Source: Akkermansiaceae bacterium (GTDB taxonomy: Bacteria; Verrucomicrobiota; Verrucomicrobiia; Verrucomicrobiales; Akkermansiaceae). From it: a stretch of 64,000 nucleotides of DNA. The first letter of the stretch is position 1. Each line of letters starts with the position of its first letter. This document shows positions 57,288 to 64,000 of this stretch, piece after piece. The notes beneath the pieces were generated by a model. That model saw nothing but the letters and a program-made list of their open reading frames with translations, did not search any database and was not told the origin of the DNA. The position numbers were made by a program, and so were the translations under genes. The stretch covers positions 1-64,000 of the forward strand of contig JANYEC010000062.1 in the NCBI GenBank assembly GCA_025363295.1, in the 5' to 3' direction.

Positions 57288-57663
57288 TTTGGGGCGAAAA
57301 CTAACCGTATTCGACGATCCGGGCACTTTGAATCTCGCTCATCGATCTAAAAACAAAAGCGGCCCGATCGATAGTCCCCGGGAAAAACCCAAAACCCAAA
57401 GGGAAACTCAATCGGGCCGCCTAATAATGTCGCGACGCGCGGAACGAAGCACGGTGCCGACGGCGGGTCAATCGGTTTTCGAATTTTTTTCTCAACTTTC
57501 TGAGCGACGGATGAACGGCGCAATGGGTGCGCAGCAAATCAGAGAAATCCTCCGAGAATCCGAATTTTTCTTCTAGCCCCTGCGACAAACAGAACTATTC
57601 TCGAGACGCGACGCAGACGGGCAATCAAGGCCACGATGATTTTTAACACGCATCATATTTCTT
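57288..57663. other. Spacer between aspS and sdhB
   Basis: A 376-bp region with no recognised gene. It contains the long hairpin at 57359-57420 and, after it, a 49-codon frame (57427-57576) of low-complexity basic sequence, probably not a gene. The rest shows nothing distinctive. The sdhB promoter is presumably here. Confidence 0.5.
57359..57420 (+). ncRNA. Candidate structured RNA or terminator-like hairpin
   Basis: GCGGCCCGAT at 57359-57368 is the perfect reverse complement of ATCGGGCCGC at 57411-57420. The 42-base loop contains further pairing (CCCGGG and CCC/GGG runs). A 10-bp GC-rich stem with a large structured loop between aspS and sdhB could be a terminator, an attenuator or an RNA element. 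No T-run follows, which argues against a simple terminator. Confidence 0.35.
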
Positions 57664-58416
57664 ATGAACCTGACACTCAAAGTTTGGCGGCAATCCGGGC
57701 CGAAAGCCCAAGGTAAAATCGAAACCTACGATGCGAAAGGCATCCCCGCCGAGGCGTCGTTCCTTGAAATGCTCGATATCGTCAATGAAGGCATGATCGA
57801 AAAGGGCAAGGCACCGATCCAATTCGACCACGACTGCCGGGAAGGAATTTGCGGCAGTTGCTCGCTGACGATCAATGGGGTGCCGCACAGCAAAGAGCGG
57901 GGGATTACGACTTGCCAAGTGCACATGCGGAAATTCAAGGAGGGCGATACGATTTGGATCGAACCGTTTCGTGCGAATTCATTTCCGGTGATCAACGACT
58001 TGATTGTGGATCGCGAGGCGTTTGATCGAATCGTTGCAGCCGGCGGCTACGTCGATGTGCGGACCGGTTCCAGCGTCGACGCGAATTCGATCCCAATTTC
58101 CAAACAAAACGCGGATTCCGCTTTCGATGCCGCCGCCTGCATCGGTTGTGGTGCCTGTGTGGCTGCCTGCAAAAATTCATCTGCCATGCTGTTCGTTTCC
58201 GCAAAAGTTTCTCACTTAGGTCATCTGCCGCAAGGCCAGCCAGAGCGGCATAAGCGCGTGTTGGCCATGGTGCGCCAGATGGATTCCGAAGGTTTCGGGA
58301 ATTGCACAAATCAATACGAGTGCGAAGCCGCCTGTCCGAAGGAAATCAGCGTGGATCACATTGCCCGCATGAACCGGGATTACGCGGTGGCCGTGCTGCA
58401 TGAGCAGTTGGCGTGA
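57664..58416 (+). CDS. sdhB: Succinate dehydrogenase/fumarate reductase iron-sulfur subunit
   Basis: Carries electrons from the flavoprotein SdhA to quinone. The 250 residues hold all cluster ligands: [2Fe-2S] in CREGICGSC and a later Cys; [4Fe-4S] in [11 protein letters not shown]; [3Fe-4S] in [13 protein letters not shown]. The start [10 protein letters not shown] is typical of the longer Bacteroidetes/Chlamydiae-type SdhB. sdhC and sdhA, normally just upstream, are not here: the previous gene is aspS. Confidence 0.94.
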   Translation: MNLTLKVWRQSGPKAQGKIETYDAKGIPAEASFLEMLDIVNEGMIEKGKAPIQFDHDCREGICGSCSLTINGVPHSKERGITTCQVHMRKFKEGDTIWIEPFRANSFPVINDLIVDREAFDRIVAAGGYVDVRTGSSVDANSIPISKQNADSAFDAAACIGCGACVAACKNSSAMLFVSAKVSHLGHLPQGQPERHKRVLAMVRQMDSEGFGNCTNQYECEAACPKEISVDHIARMNRDYAVAVLHEQLA

Positions 58417-58424
58417 CCGGGCGG

Positions 58425-59099
58425 CTACGCTTTTCCCGACTTCGCTTCGAATTCAGCCTTGGCGGCTTTGCGACACTCGGCGACGAAGTGGTTGCAGGCC
58501 TCGCGGCAGAGCAGGGGAATCGCCTCTTGTTCCGGTAAATTTCCGGGAATGCCGTTAAAGCGGCTTGCCTCGCTGTCATCGAGTGGAATTCCCGCATCGA
58601 GCTGCCAGAGAATTTTTTTAGCGCATTGGTGGGCCGGGCCGCAGACTTCTTGGATGAGTTTCTGAGCACCCGCGTCGCTGATCGAGCGAGCGAAGCGATA
58701 CATGCCGGTTTGACGGTTCAGCTTATCTCGGAGAGTTTCGATCTCCAAAGTGCCCCCTTGCTGGGCAAGAAATAGTCCAACACAAGCTGGGTAAAATTGA
58801 TCCAGTGCGAGCCGTAAATCCTCTTCGTTTTCAAGCGTCATCACCCAACCCCGTTTTAAGTTCACCTGGCCTTTAGTAAAACGATAGCTGCCGTCTTCTG
58901 CGTAAGTGGAGAGTTCCCGAGCATCTGTGGGACCCTCGTGGTGCTCCAAGCCACCGAACGCGGGCTCGGTGGATAGTTCTGCATCAGCCGTGTGGCAAAT
59001 CAGGTAAGGATAGCCATAAACATCTGTTTGAAGCTTTAGTTCGCCTATGCGGTGAATGCCGGATCGGAGGAGATTGCGGAGTTGAATGGCGATGGACAT
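58425..59099 (-). CDS. DR2241-like iron-sulfur domain protein
   Basis: A 224-residue protein resembling the C-terminal domains of D. radiodurans DR2241. The cysteines lie in a pattern for one [4Fe-4S] cluster: YPACVGLF, CGPAHQCAKK, LLCREACNHF and EC near the C-terminus. It lies 42 bp downstream of the CbiX-like gene on the same strand. In DR2241 these two parts are in one polypeptide, so here the pair is split. Confidence 0.7.
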   Translation of the reverse strand: MSIAIQLRNLLRSGIHRIGELKLQTDVYGYPYLICHTADAELSTEPAFGGLEHHEGPTDARELSTYAEDGSYRFTKGQVNLKRGWVMTLENEEDLRLALDQFYPACVGLFLAQQGGTLEIETLRDKLNRQTGMYRFARSISDAGAQKLIQEVCGPAHQCAKKILWQLDAGIPLDDSEASRFNGIPGNLPEQEAIPLLCREACNHFVAECRKAAKAEFEAKSGKA

Positions 59100-59141
59100 T
59101 TGTAACTGAAAATAGTATAAAAATGGTGATAAGTGATTGGA

Positions 59142-59960
59142 TCAAAGTATTTTGTGAAGTTGATCAAAATCGTGAACTAGGTCGAGGATGACATCTGCCA
59201 ACAGTCGTTCAGTACCAATCGCAGAGGTGTAATAAAGTGTCTTTCCTCGGACGTAGTGCGGATTGTGGCGGAAGACTTCGCGGTGGCTGGCGGCGGCTCC
59301 CACTGCGTTTTCAATGCCGATGAGAACCGGGATGTCTTGGTAGGAATGCAGACCATCCGAGATGAAAAATGGCACAATCACGACATTGGGGGTATGCGAC
59401 AACTTGTCCCACTCGGCAATGAACGGCGGCTCTTCCATGTAGGCGTCGATGACTGACGCGTACCCGGCTCCCGAAGCGATGATTTGGTCCACTTGGTCGC
59501 GGATCGCCTTGGTTGAATTTTGATTCAGGCCGGTGCCATGGCCGGTAATGATCAGGGTGGTCGTCGCGGGATCGATGTCCGGGGCCACTTCTTTTGCACG
59601 GCGGAGGATCAGATCGGTCATCGAGGAGTGGACGCCGACGGGTAGGCAGTAGTGGAAGGTTTTTCCCCGCACTTCGGTGCTTGGGCCGGTGAGCCCGAGT
59701 TCGCGCGGAATCACTTCTTGGGTGAAATAGCCTTCGCTGATGAAATCGGGAACGACGTAAACATCGTCCGAGTCCAGCAAGTAAAACGCCTCACGCATCG
59801 ATGGTTCCTCTTTCCAGAAGCAGCAATGGACCTCTGCAAACAGGCCGCGGCGGCGGATCTCGTCGGCATGGTCAAAATAGGGCGTTGAGGAATCCGGATT
59901 CTCGGTCGATCCGTGGCCGACGATGAGCAGGGCACTGGTTGGCTTCGGTGCGATGGACAT
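59142..59960 (-). CDS. CbiX/SirB-like tetrapyrrole chelatase
   Basis: A 272-residue protein from the ATG at 59960; a longer frame to 60041 adds no family sequence. It has two chelatase half-domains, each with its motif: LLIVGHGSTEN near residue 12 and LIITGHGTGLN near 139. The histidines of these motifs place metal in sirohydrochlorin or a related tetrapyrrole. Together with the Fe-S gene downstream it forms the split DR2241 pair. The metal and final product (siroheme or cobalamin) are unknown. Confidence 0.82.
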   Translation of the reverse strand: MSIAPKPTSALLIVGHGSTENPDSSTPYFDHADEIRRRGLFAEVHCCFWKEEPSMREAFYLLDSDDVYVVPDFISEGYFTQEVIPRELGLTGPSTEVRGKTFHYCLPVGVHSSMTDLILRRAKEVAPDIDPATTTLIITGHGTGLNQNSTKAIRDQVDQIIASGAGYASVIDAYMEEPPFIAEWDKLSHTPNVVIVPFFISDGLHSYQDIPVLIGIENAVGAAASHREVFRHNPHYVRGKTLYYTSAIGTERLLADVILDLVHDFDQLHKIL

Positions 59961-60050
59961 GCGAGGAAAGTGGCGGGCTGGTGGCGGAATGCAAGGGCGA
60001 GCGAGTTTTCGATTTCCAGTTTTCAGTTTTCTCAGTGACAATCGCGGTGG

Positions 60051-60725
60051 ATGGAAATTTTCCGGAAATTACGGTGGTGGGTCGATCCAGTGGCTCGCGA
60101 TGGTCCCGAGGCAATGGCCGTGGACGAGTGGCTTCTGGAAAATGCCACTCTGCCGATATTGCGCGTGTATCGCTGGGCGGGAGATTGGGCGAGCGTGGGT
60201 TACTTCGGAAAAATCGCCGAGGCGCGCGCGAAAATCACTGGCGTGCAGTGGGTCCGCCGGTGGACGGGTGGGGGAATGGTCGATCATCGGACGGATTGGA
60301 CTTATACCCTGACCGTCCCACAGGCGGAGCCGCTCGCGACCGCACGAGGATCGGAAAGCTACCGCAGGATTCACACTGCCTTGGCGAAAGCGCTGGCGGA
60401 AGAAGGTCTAACGGCGCACCTCAGCGGCGGCGAGTCGGAAACGGGTGTGGCTCTTTGTTTTGATAACCCGGTCAGCCATGATCTCATCGATGCGGATGGC
60501 CGCAAGTTGGCGGGTGCCGGTCAACGGCGAACCCGGCTTGGGCTTTTACATCAAGGTTCGGTGGCGGGAGTGTGTGAAGGACGGGTCTCCGAAAAACGGG
60601 CGGAATGCCTAGCAGGTTACTTGTCGGTGTCCCCAGAAAGTTTTCAGTTCCAGCCGGAAGAGGAGTGTCTAGCAGCTTTGGTGGCCTCCCGCTATTCACA
60701 GCCGCGATGGACGGAGAAGCGTTAG
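60051..60725 (+). CDS. Biotin/lipoate A/B protein ligase family protein
   Basis: A 224-residue protein of the LplA/LipB/BPL fold. It has RRWTGGGMVDH near residue 68 (the RRxTGGGxVxH motif that binds the acyl adenylate) and the catalytic-type lysine in DGRKLAGAGQRR. The length is that of a LipM-like octanoyltransferase or a lipoate ligase lacking the C-terminal domain. It is divergent from the chelatase gene across 90 bp. Which acyl group it uses cannot be decided. Confidence 0.85.
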   Translation: MEIFRKLRWWVDPVARDGPEAMAVDEWLLENATLPILRVYRWAGDWASVGYFGKIAEARAKITGVQWVRRWTGGGMVDHRTDWTYTLTVPQAEPLATARGSESYRRIHTALAKALAEEGLTAHLSGGESETGVALCFDNPVSHDLIDADGRKLAGAGQRRTRLGLLHQGSVAGVCEGRVSEKRAECLAGYLSVSPESFQFQPEEECLAALVASRYSQPRWTEKR

Positions 60726-60727
60726 TT

Positions 60728-61963
60728 TTACTTTAAGGATTTCAGATAGGCGACGAGTTGCTCGATCTGTTTTTCCGACAGGTGGGCGAACGGTGGCATC
60801 GCGGGTGGGTAGCCTTTCACGATTTCGAGAACGGGTTGTTTGATAGAGCGGCGAAGGTAAGCCTCATCCACGATGATTTTGGAATTATCTGCTAGAATTT
60901 GGGTGGAGTTGAAAATGCCTTGGAGATTCGGGCCGAGTTGAGCAGAGCCAGCTTGGTGGCAGGCGGCGCAACCTTGGCTGAGAAAGAGTTTTGCCCCTTC
61001 TTGAATGGCGGGATCTACCCTAGCGGCTCCCGGCGTGGGTTGGGTGGGAGTGGATAGAAGGCAGGCAATCGCGGCACATGCGGCGATCAAAGTGCCGAAC
61101 AGCGCGACAAGCCACTGGCGGAAATAATAGCGCGAGTTCATCAGGTATTTCACCATGACCAGCGAGACAATGATGACTCCGAGAATGGGAACGTTCCGCG
61201 TGGCACTTGTGAGCTGTGGAAAATGGGCGCTGAGCATCAGAAACAGCACCGGGAAGGTGATGTAATGATTGTGCATGGAGCGGAGTTTCGCTTGCTTGCC
61301 ATAACTCGGGTCGTGCGGCAGTCCGGCGCGGAGGGATGCCATGAACTTTTTCTGATTTCGGATGATGTGGGAAAAAACGTTCGCAGTCATGCACGAGCCC
61401 ATCATCGCGCCGATTTGCAGATAGACGGCGCGGCCATTGAAATACTGATTGTAAAACCATGCGGCCGATAGGATCAAAGCGAGGCTGAGCGGAACGGCGA
61501 TCGCTTTGTGCTCCTTGAGTTTTGTCCGCCAGAGGGCGTCATAGATCAACCACCCCCCGATGATCCCGCCCACACTGAGGCCGATGGGATAAAATCCGCC
61601 AAGCGGAGATTTCGTCCCATCCATCAGAGAGCTTCCTCCATGCAGATAGAAAACGGAAATCAGCAGCAAGCTGCCGCTAATCCAAGTGGTGTAAGATTGC
61701 CACATGAACCAATGGAGCGGAACCGGAATCGCCTGCGGATTGATGATGCGCTTTTCCAGGTGGAAGACGCCGCCACCGTGAAGCATGTCGAGGTGGCCGA
61801 GCAGATCGGGATTCGGATTTTTCTCATCCTTGTCATCCGGAGGCTGGATCAGATTGAGCTCCATCCAAGTGAACAGAATGGAATTTCCAATCCACATGAT
61901 CCCAGCAATCACGTGGACCAAACGAAAAATCACGCTCAACCAGCCAGCAATTTCAGATTCCAT
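60728..61963 (-). CDS. PuuD-like membrane protein with C-terminal cytochrome c domain
   Basis: A 411-residue protein from the ATG at 61963. About eight transmembrane helices form the PuuD (urate hydroxylase-type) domain, beginning SEIAGWLSVIFRLVHVIAGI with conserved WIGNS and HxxEKR-like features. A C-terminal cytochrome c domain has the heme motif CAACH and a distal methionine in PPAMPPF. The family is often annotated as urate hydroxylase, but no purine genes are adjacent, so a role in electron transfer is equally likely. Confidence 0.85.
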   Translation of the reverse strand: MESEIAGWLSVIFRLVHVIAGIMWIGNSILFTWMELNLIQPPDDKDEKNPNPDLLGHLDMLHGGGVFHLEKRIINPQAIPVPLHWFMWQSYTTWISGSLLLISVFYLHGGSSLMDGTKSPLGGFYPIGLSVGGIIGGWLIYDALWRTKLKEHKAIAVPLSLALILSAAWFYNQYFNGRAVYLQIGAMMGSCMTANVFSHIIRNQKKFMASLRAGLPHDPSYGKQAKLRSMHNHYITFPVLFLMLSAHFPQLTSATRNVPILGVIIVSLVMVKYLMNSRYYFRQWLVALFGTLIAACAAIACLLSTPTQPTPGAARVDPAIQEGAKLFLSQGCAACHQAGSAQLGPNLQGIFNSTQILADNSKIIVDEAYLRRSIKQPVLEIVKGYPPAMPPFAHLSEKQIEQLVAYLKSLK

Positions 61964-62353
61964 AAGAAGTAGCCCATTAAGCACTCAACATACCGGGAAC
62001 AAAACAATAAACGCCCGGCAAATCGAGCGATCCGCCAATCGTACGGGCAAAGATGGCCGCTAGCCCGGCGGTTAGCCTCGTCGTATTTTTACTTTCTGCC
62101 CAGCCGTCGCCCGGCTCTTTATGCGTCGCTTTCTTGTTGGGGTAGATTAATCTCTGCCTATCAAAACGTCACCGATAAATAGCTTCAGGAGCATGCTGAT
62201 CTGGCTCGTATCCGCCACCATGCTCGCCACTGCGGTTTGGCAAACGCAGGTTGCACCTCGCTGAATTTAAAATCTTCATTCTGCAATATCCGGAAATGAC
62301 TGCATGGATACAAAGAGAACTCGATTTTAACAGAACTTAATAATCCTTTCATC
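61964..62353. other. Gene-poor region upstream of a small exported ORF
   Basis: A 390-bp region with no supported gene. Near 62192-62263 there is a 23-codon hydrophobic peptide right after AGGAG, with too short a spacing to convince. The rest is AT-rich and may hold promoters for the flanking genes. Confidence 0.4.
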
Positions 62354-62527
62354 ATGCCCATTCGGCTATCCATCATTTTCGCGGCATTTCTATCAATTCA
62401 GCTTTTGTTTGCGGGAAATACCGACAAGCTGATTTCTGCTCGTTCCTCTGCGGATATCAACACCCGCCCCGGCGTTTTGATTTCCTACGACACCAAAACC
62501 AAGGAGCTGGCTCGGGTGAGGCAATAA
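62354..62527 (+). CDS. Small exported protein
   Basis: A 57-residue ORF with a signal peptide (RLSIIFAAFLSIQLLFAG) and a short mature part ending ISYDTKTKELARVRQ. No family was recognised. It is followed directly by a hairpin-rich segment and could be the start of a longer, truncated gene. Confidence 0.4.
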   Translation: MPIRLSIIFAAFLSIQLLFAGNTDKLISARSSADINTRPGVLISYDTKTKELARVRQ

Positions 62528-62546
62528 CCGGTACTCCAGTCGGCGC

Positions 62547-62588
62547 GAGTGGAGCTTTGCCCACTCCAGGACGCTTAGCGCTGAGCGT
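62547..62588. repeat. Two adjacent small hairpins, repeat-like element
   Basis: GAGTGG/CCACTC (62547-62566, eight-base loop) is followed by CGCTTAGCGCTGAGCG, an imperfect palindrome at about 62572-62587. The structure resembles a short interspersed palindromic element. Confidence 0.4.
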
Positions 62589-62741
62589 TCAGCACATTTC
62601 CCGCCAAATTTTTCCCAGTGAATGGATAGTGTTAGTTCGCTCAAAATGTCGGCGGAGTCGGTCCCAAATAACAGACATTTGGAGTGTTTTCGGAGACTTC
62701 GCCAGGATGGATGGAGTGTGCGTTTTCATGACGTGCCGCGC

Positions 62742-63149
62742 TCATCCTCCATCGCTTTCCCAATCCTCCACCCGCAGGCCGCTCACGCATTTGAACTCCC
62801 GGGTGTTGTGGGTGACGAGGATCAGGTCCAGCGAGAGAGCTTGGCCGCTTAGTTGCAAATCATCGGGGCCGATCTTCATGCCGGCTTTCTCAAGCGAGTA
62901 ACGGATTTCCGCCGTTTTGATGGCGGCATCCCAATCGAATGGCAACAGGTGGAATGGCTCCAGAAAGGTGGCGACTTTCCGCCCCTCCCGCTCAGGGTCG
63001 TTGCAACGGAAAACCCCCGCATACAACTCGAAGATGCTCACCATCGACACGGCGCAATCCTCAGGACTGCGGGCGTCAAGAGCCTGAACAACCTGCGGAT
63101 TTCCGCGCATGGCGGCAATGCAGACGTTGGTATCGAGAAGGTAGGTCAT
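62742..63149 (-). CDS. vapC: Type II toxin VapC (PIN-domain ribonuclease)
   Basis: A 135-residue PIN protein. The acidic metal ligands lie at the LLDTN start, in IFELYAG, in GPDDLQL and near the THNTREF end, all as in active VapC RNases that cut tRNA or rRNA. It overlaps vapB by four bases (ATGA). Toxicity is held in check by VapB. Confidence 0.92.
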   Translation of the reverse strand: MTYLLDTNVCIAAMRGNPQVVQALDARSPEDCAVSMVSIFELYAGVFRCNDPEREGRKVATFLEPFHLLPFDWDAAIKTAEIRYSLEKAGMKIGPDDLQLSGQALSLDLILVTHNTREFKCVSGLRVEDWESDGG

Positions 63150-63379
63150 TCAGTGAAGTGCACGATGGGTGGGAGTTCGCCTTGATCGGGCCGTGCGAAA
63201 TTGGGGTCATCGATGCGAATGTTGTCGAAGAATCCTTCGGGCCAGGTGGTAGCTTTGACCGGTACCAGAAGCACGCCGTCTCCGAGACGACGGATCGAGA
63301 CTTCCTTGCCTTCGAATCGGAGTTCCTTGGGGATTCTCACCGCCTGCGAGCGTCCATTCGTAAATAAAGTCGTTGTCAT
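63146..63379 (-). CDS. vapB: Type II antitoxin VapB (AbrB/SpoVT fold)
   Basis: A 77-residue protein from the ATG at 63379. The N-terminal swapped-hairpin domain ([20 protein letters not shown]) binds the operator; the acidic C-terminus ([18 protein letters not shown]) neutralises VapC. An in-frame start at 63400 would run into the operator and is less likely. It is coupled to vapC. Confidence 0.9.
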   Translation of the reverse strand: MTTTLFTNGRSQAVRIPKELRFEGKEVSIRRLGDGVLLVPVKATTWPEGFFDNIRIDDPNFARPDQGELPPIVHFTE

Positions 63380-63398
63380 AGCTGGTATATATCCAATC

Positions 63399-63411
63399 AC
63401 CGATGATCGGT
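63399..63411. promoter_or_regulatory. Putative vapBC operator palindrome
   Basis: ACCGATGATCGGT is a perfect 6+1+6 palindrome, 20 bases upstream of the vapB start. VapB-VapC complexes usually repress by binding such sites. Confidence 0.5.
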
Positions 63412-63439
63412 CAACGAAAGATCTACAGGTGCGGAACTC

Positions 63440-64000
63440 TCAACGCCCGCCGAAGAATGCGATTTCTTGGGCGGTGAGGCAGCGGGACTGGCCGGGTGCT
63501 AGATCAGGATCAAGCACCAGCAGGCCGATGCTTTCGCGGTGCAGGCTGAGCACTTTATTCCCCACGGCGTGGAACATCCGCTTCACCTGATGGTAGCGGC
63601 CTTCGTGAATCCTGAGCAGTGCCTCATGAGAGCCGAGGATTTCTAACTGCGCCGGGCGTGTGGTGAGATCTTCGTAGGCGAAATAGATGCCCTGCTCGAA
63701 AATCGTTGCGGTGTCCTCCGAAATCGGGTCGCGGAGGGTGACCCGATAGGTTTTGGTAATTTCCTCGTCGGGTTGGGTGACCTTGCGCGACCATTTTCCG
63801 TCATTGGTTAGAAGAAGCAGGCCGGTGCTGGCGCGATCGAGGCGACCGGCGAGGTGAAGTTCGCTGCGGAGTGGGTGATCGATCAGGTCGATAACTGTCG
63901 GGTGCTGCGCATCATGGGTGGCGCTGAGGTGTCCGCTAGGTTTATGTAACATCAGATAGATGGCCACGCGCTGTTGGAGGATATCTCCATCCAACGCCAC
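63440..64000 (-). CDS. RsuA/RluB-family rRNA pseudouridine synthase, N-terminus beyond the window
   Basis: The visible 186 residues contain the catalytic aspartate in GRLDRASTGLLLLTNDG, KTYRVTLRD and the C-terminal GRYHQVKRMFHAVGNKV. The frame continues past the right edge, where the S4 RNA-binding domain should lie. The family modifies uridines in 16S (RsuA) or 23S (RluB, RluE, RluF) rRNA. Which site it modifies cannot be told from this part. Confidence 0.92.
   Translation of the reverse strand: MALDGDILQQRVAIYLMLHKPSGHLSATHDAQHPTVIDLIDHPLRSELHLAGRLDRASTGLLLLTNDGKWSRKVTQPDEEITKTYRVTLRDPISEDTATIFEQGIYFAYEDLTTRPAQLEILGSHEALLRIHEGRYHQVKRMFHAVGNKVLSLHRESIGLLVLDPDLAPGQSRCLTAQEIAFFGGR

Noticed and set aside
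57427-57576. 49-codon basic ORF after the aspS-sdhB hairpin
   Set aside because: Low-complexity sequence, no family and no ribosome-binding site; it starts within the flank of the hairpin.
60728-61963. Firm naming of the PuuD-like protein as urate hydroxylase
   Set aside because: The domain family is clear, but there are no purine genes nearby and the heme domain allows other electron-transfer roles.
1-64000. CRISPR arrays
   Set aside because: No regularly spaced repeat-spacer structure was seen; the palindrome pairs near hsdS are only three copies and irregularly placed.

Overview
The window looks like a chromosomal segment of a Gram-negative member of the Verrucomicrobiota, probably near Akkermansiaceae or Luteolibacter. 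This is an inference from gene content and protein style: an autotransporter, a FadL-type porin, secreted TPR/HEAT proteins, an EF-hand protein, a PuuD-type cytochrome and a CbiX/DR2241 pair. Base composition is moderately GC-rich, except for a clearly AT-rich first 2 kb. Native genes carry an over-used GTTAG/CTAAC pentamer that is scarce in the restriction-modification genes.

Layout. (1) 1-3900 is an accessory scar: the 3' part of an AT-rich STAND-type NTPase gene abuts a 5'-truncated, frameshifted hsdR, followed by a second hsdR tail. (2) 4006-32355 is mostly housekeeping: trxB; a fadL-SDR-SDR operon; an RlmI-like methyltransferase; a large autotransporter; a basic histone-like protein; an A-type Fe-S carrier; pgk-tpiA; htpG; nadE; clpB; dxr-cdsA; and several secreted TPR, thioredoxin-fold and beta-helix proteins. 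(3) 32432-42469 holds an EF-hand protein, a decayed IS3 orfA, ilvA, small secreted or DNA-binding proteins, an HD hydrolase, a glycosyltransferase-HAD fusion and an M16 protease. (4) 42549-52498 starts with tRNA-Leu(CAG) and carries a defence region: an HD-like protein, the cut-off start of a probable SNF2-type helicase, then hsdM, an IS200-like (RAYT-type) transposase with paired palindromes, hsdS, an AlbA_2/Schlafen-like ATP-binding gene, hsdR and a convergent small HTH gene. (5) 52543-64000 returns to core genes: trpD, hisS, a GxxExxY gene inside a 49-bp inverted repeat, aspS, sdhB, a DR2241-like Fe-S protein with a CbiX-like chelatase, a lipoate-ligase family protein, a PuuD/cytochrome c protein, vapBC, and an RsuA-family pseudouridine synthase cut by the right edge.

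The most notable structures are two compact mobile-looking units. One is the transposase with paired palindromes that separates hsdM from hsdS. The other is the inverted-repeat-bounded GxxExxY gene between the two aminoacyl-tRNA synthetase genes, whose start and stop codons both lie inside the repeat arms. A third item is the STAND NTPase joined to a broken hsdR in the same reading frame. Family assignments come from recognised motifs only; no database search was possible.
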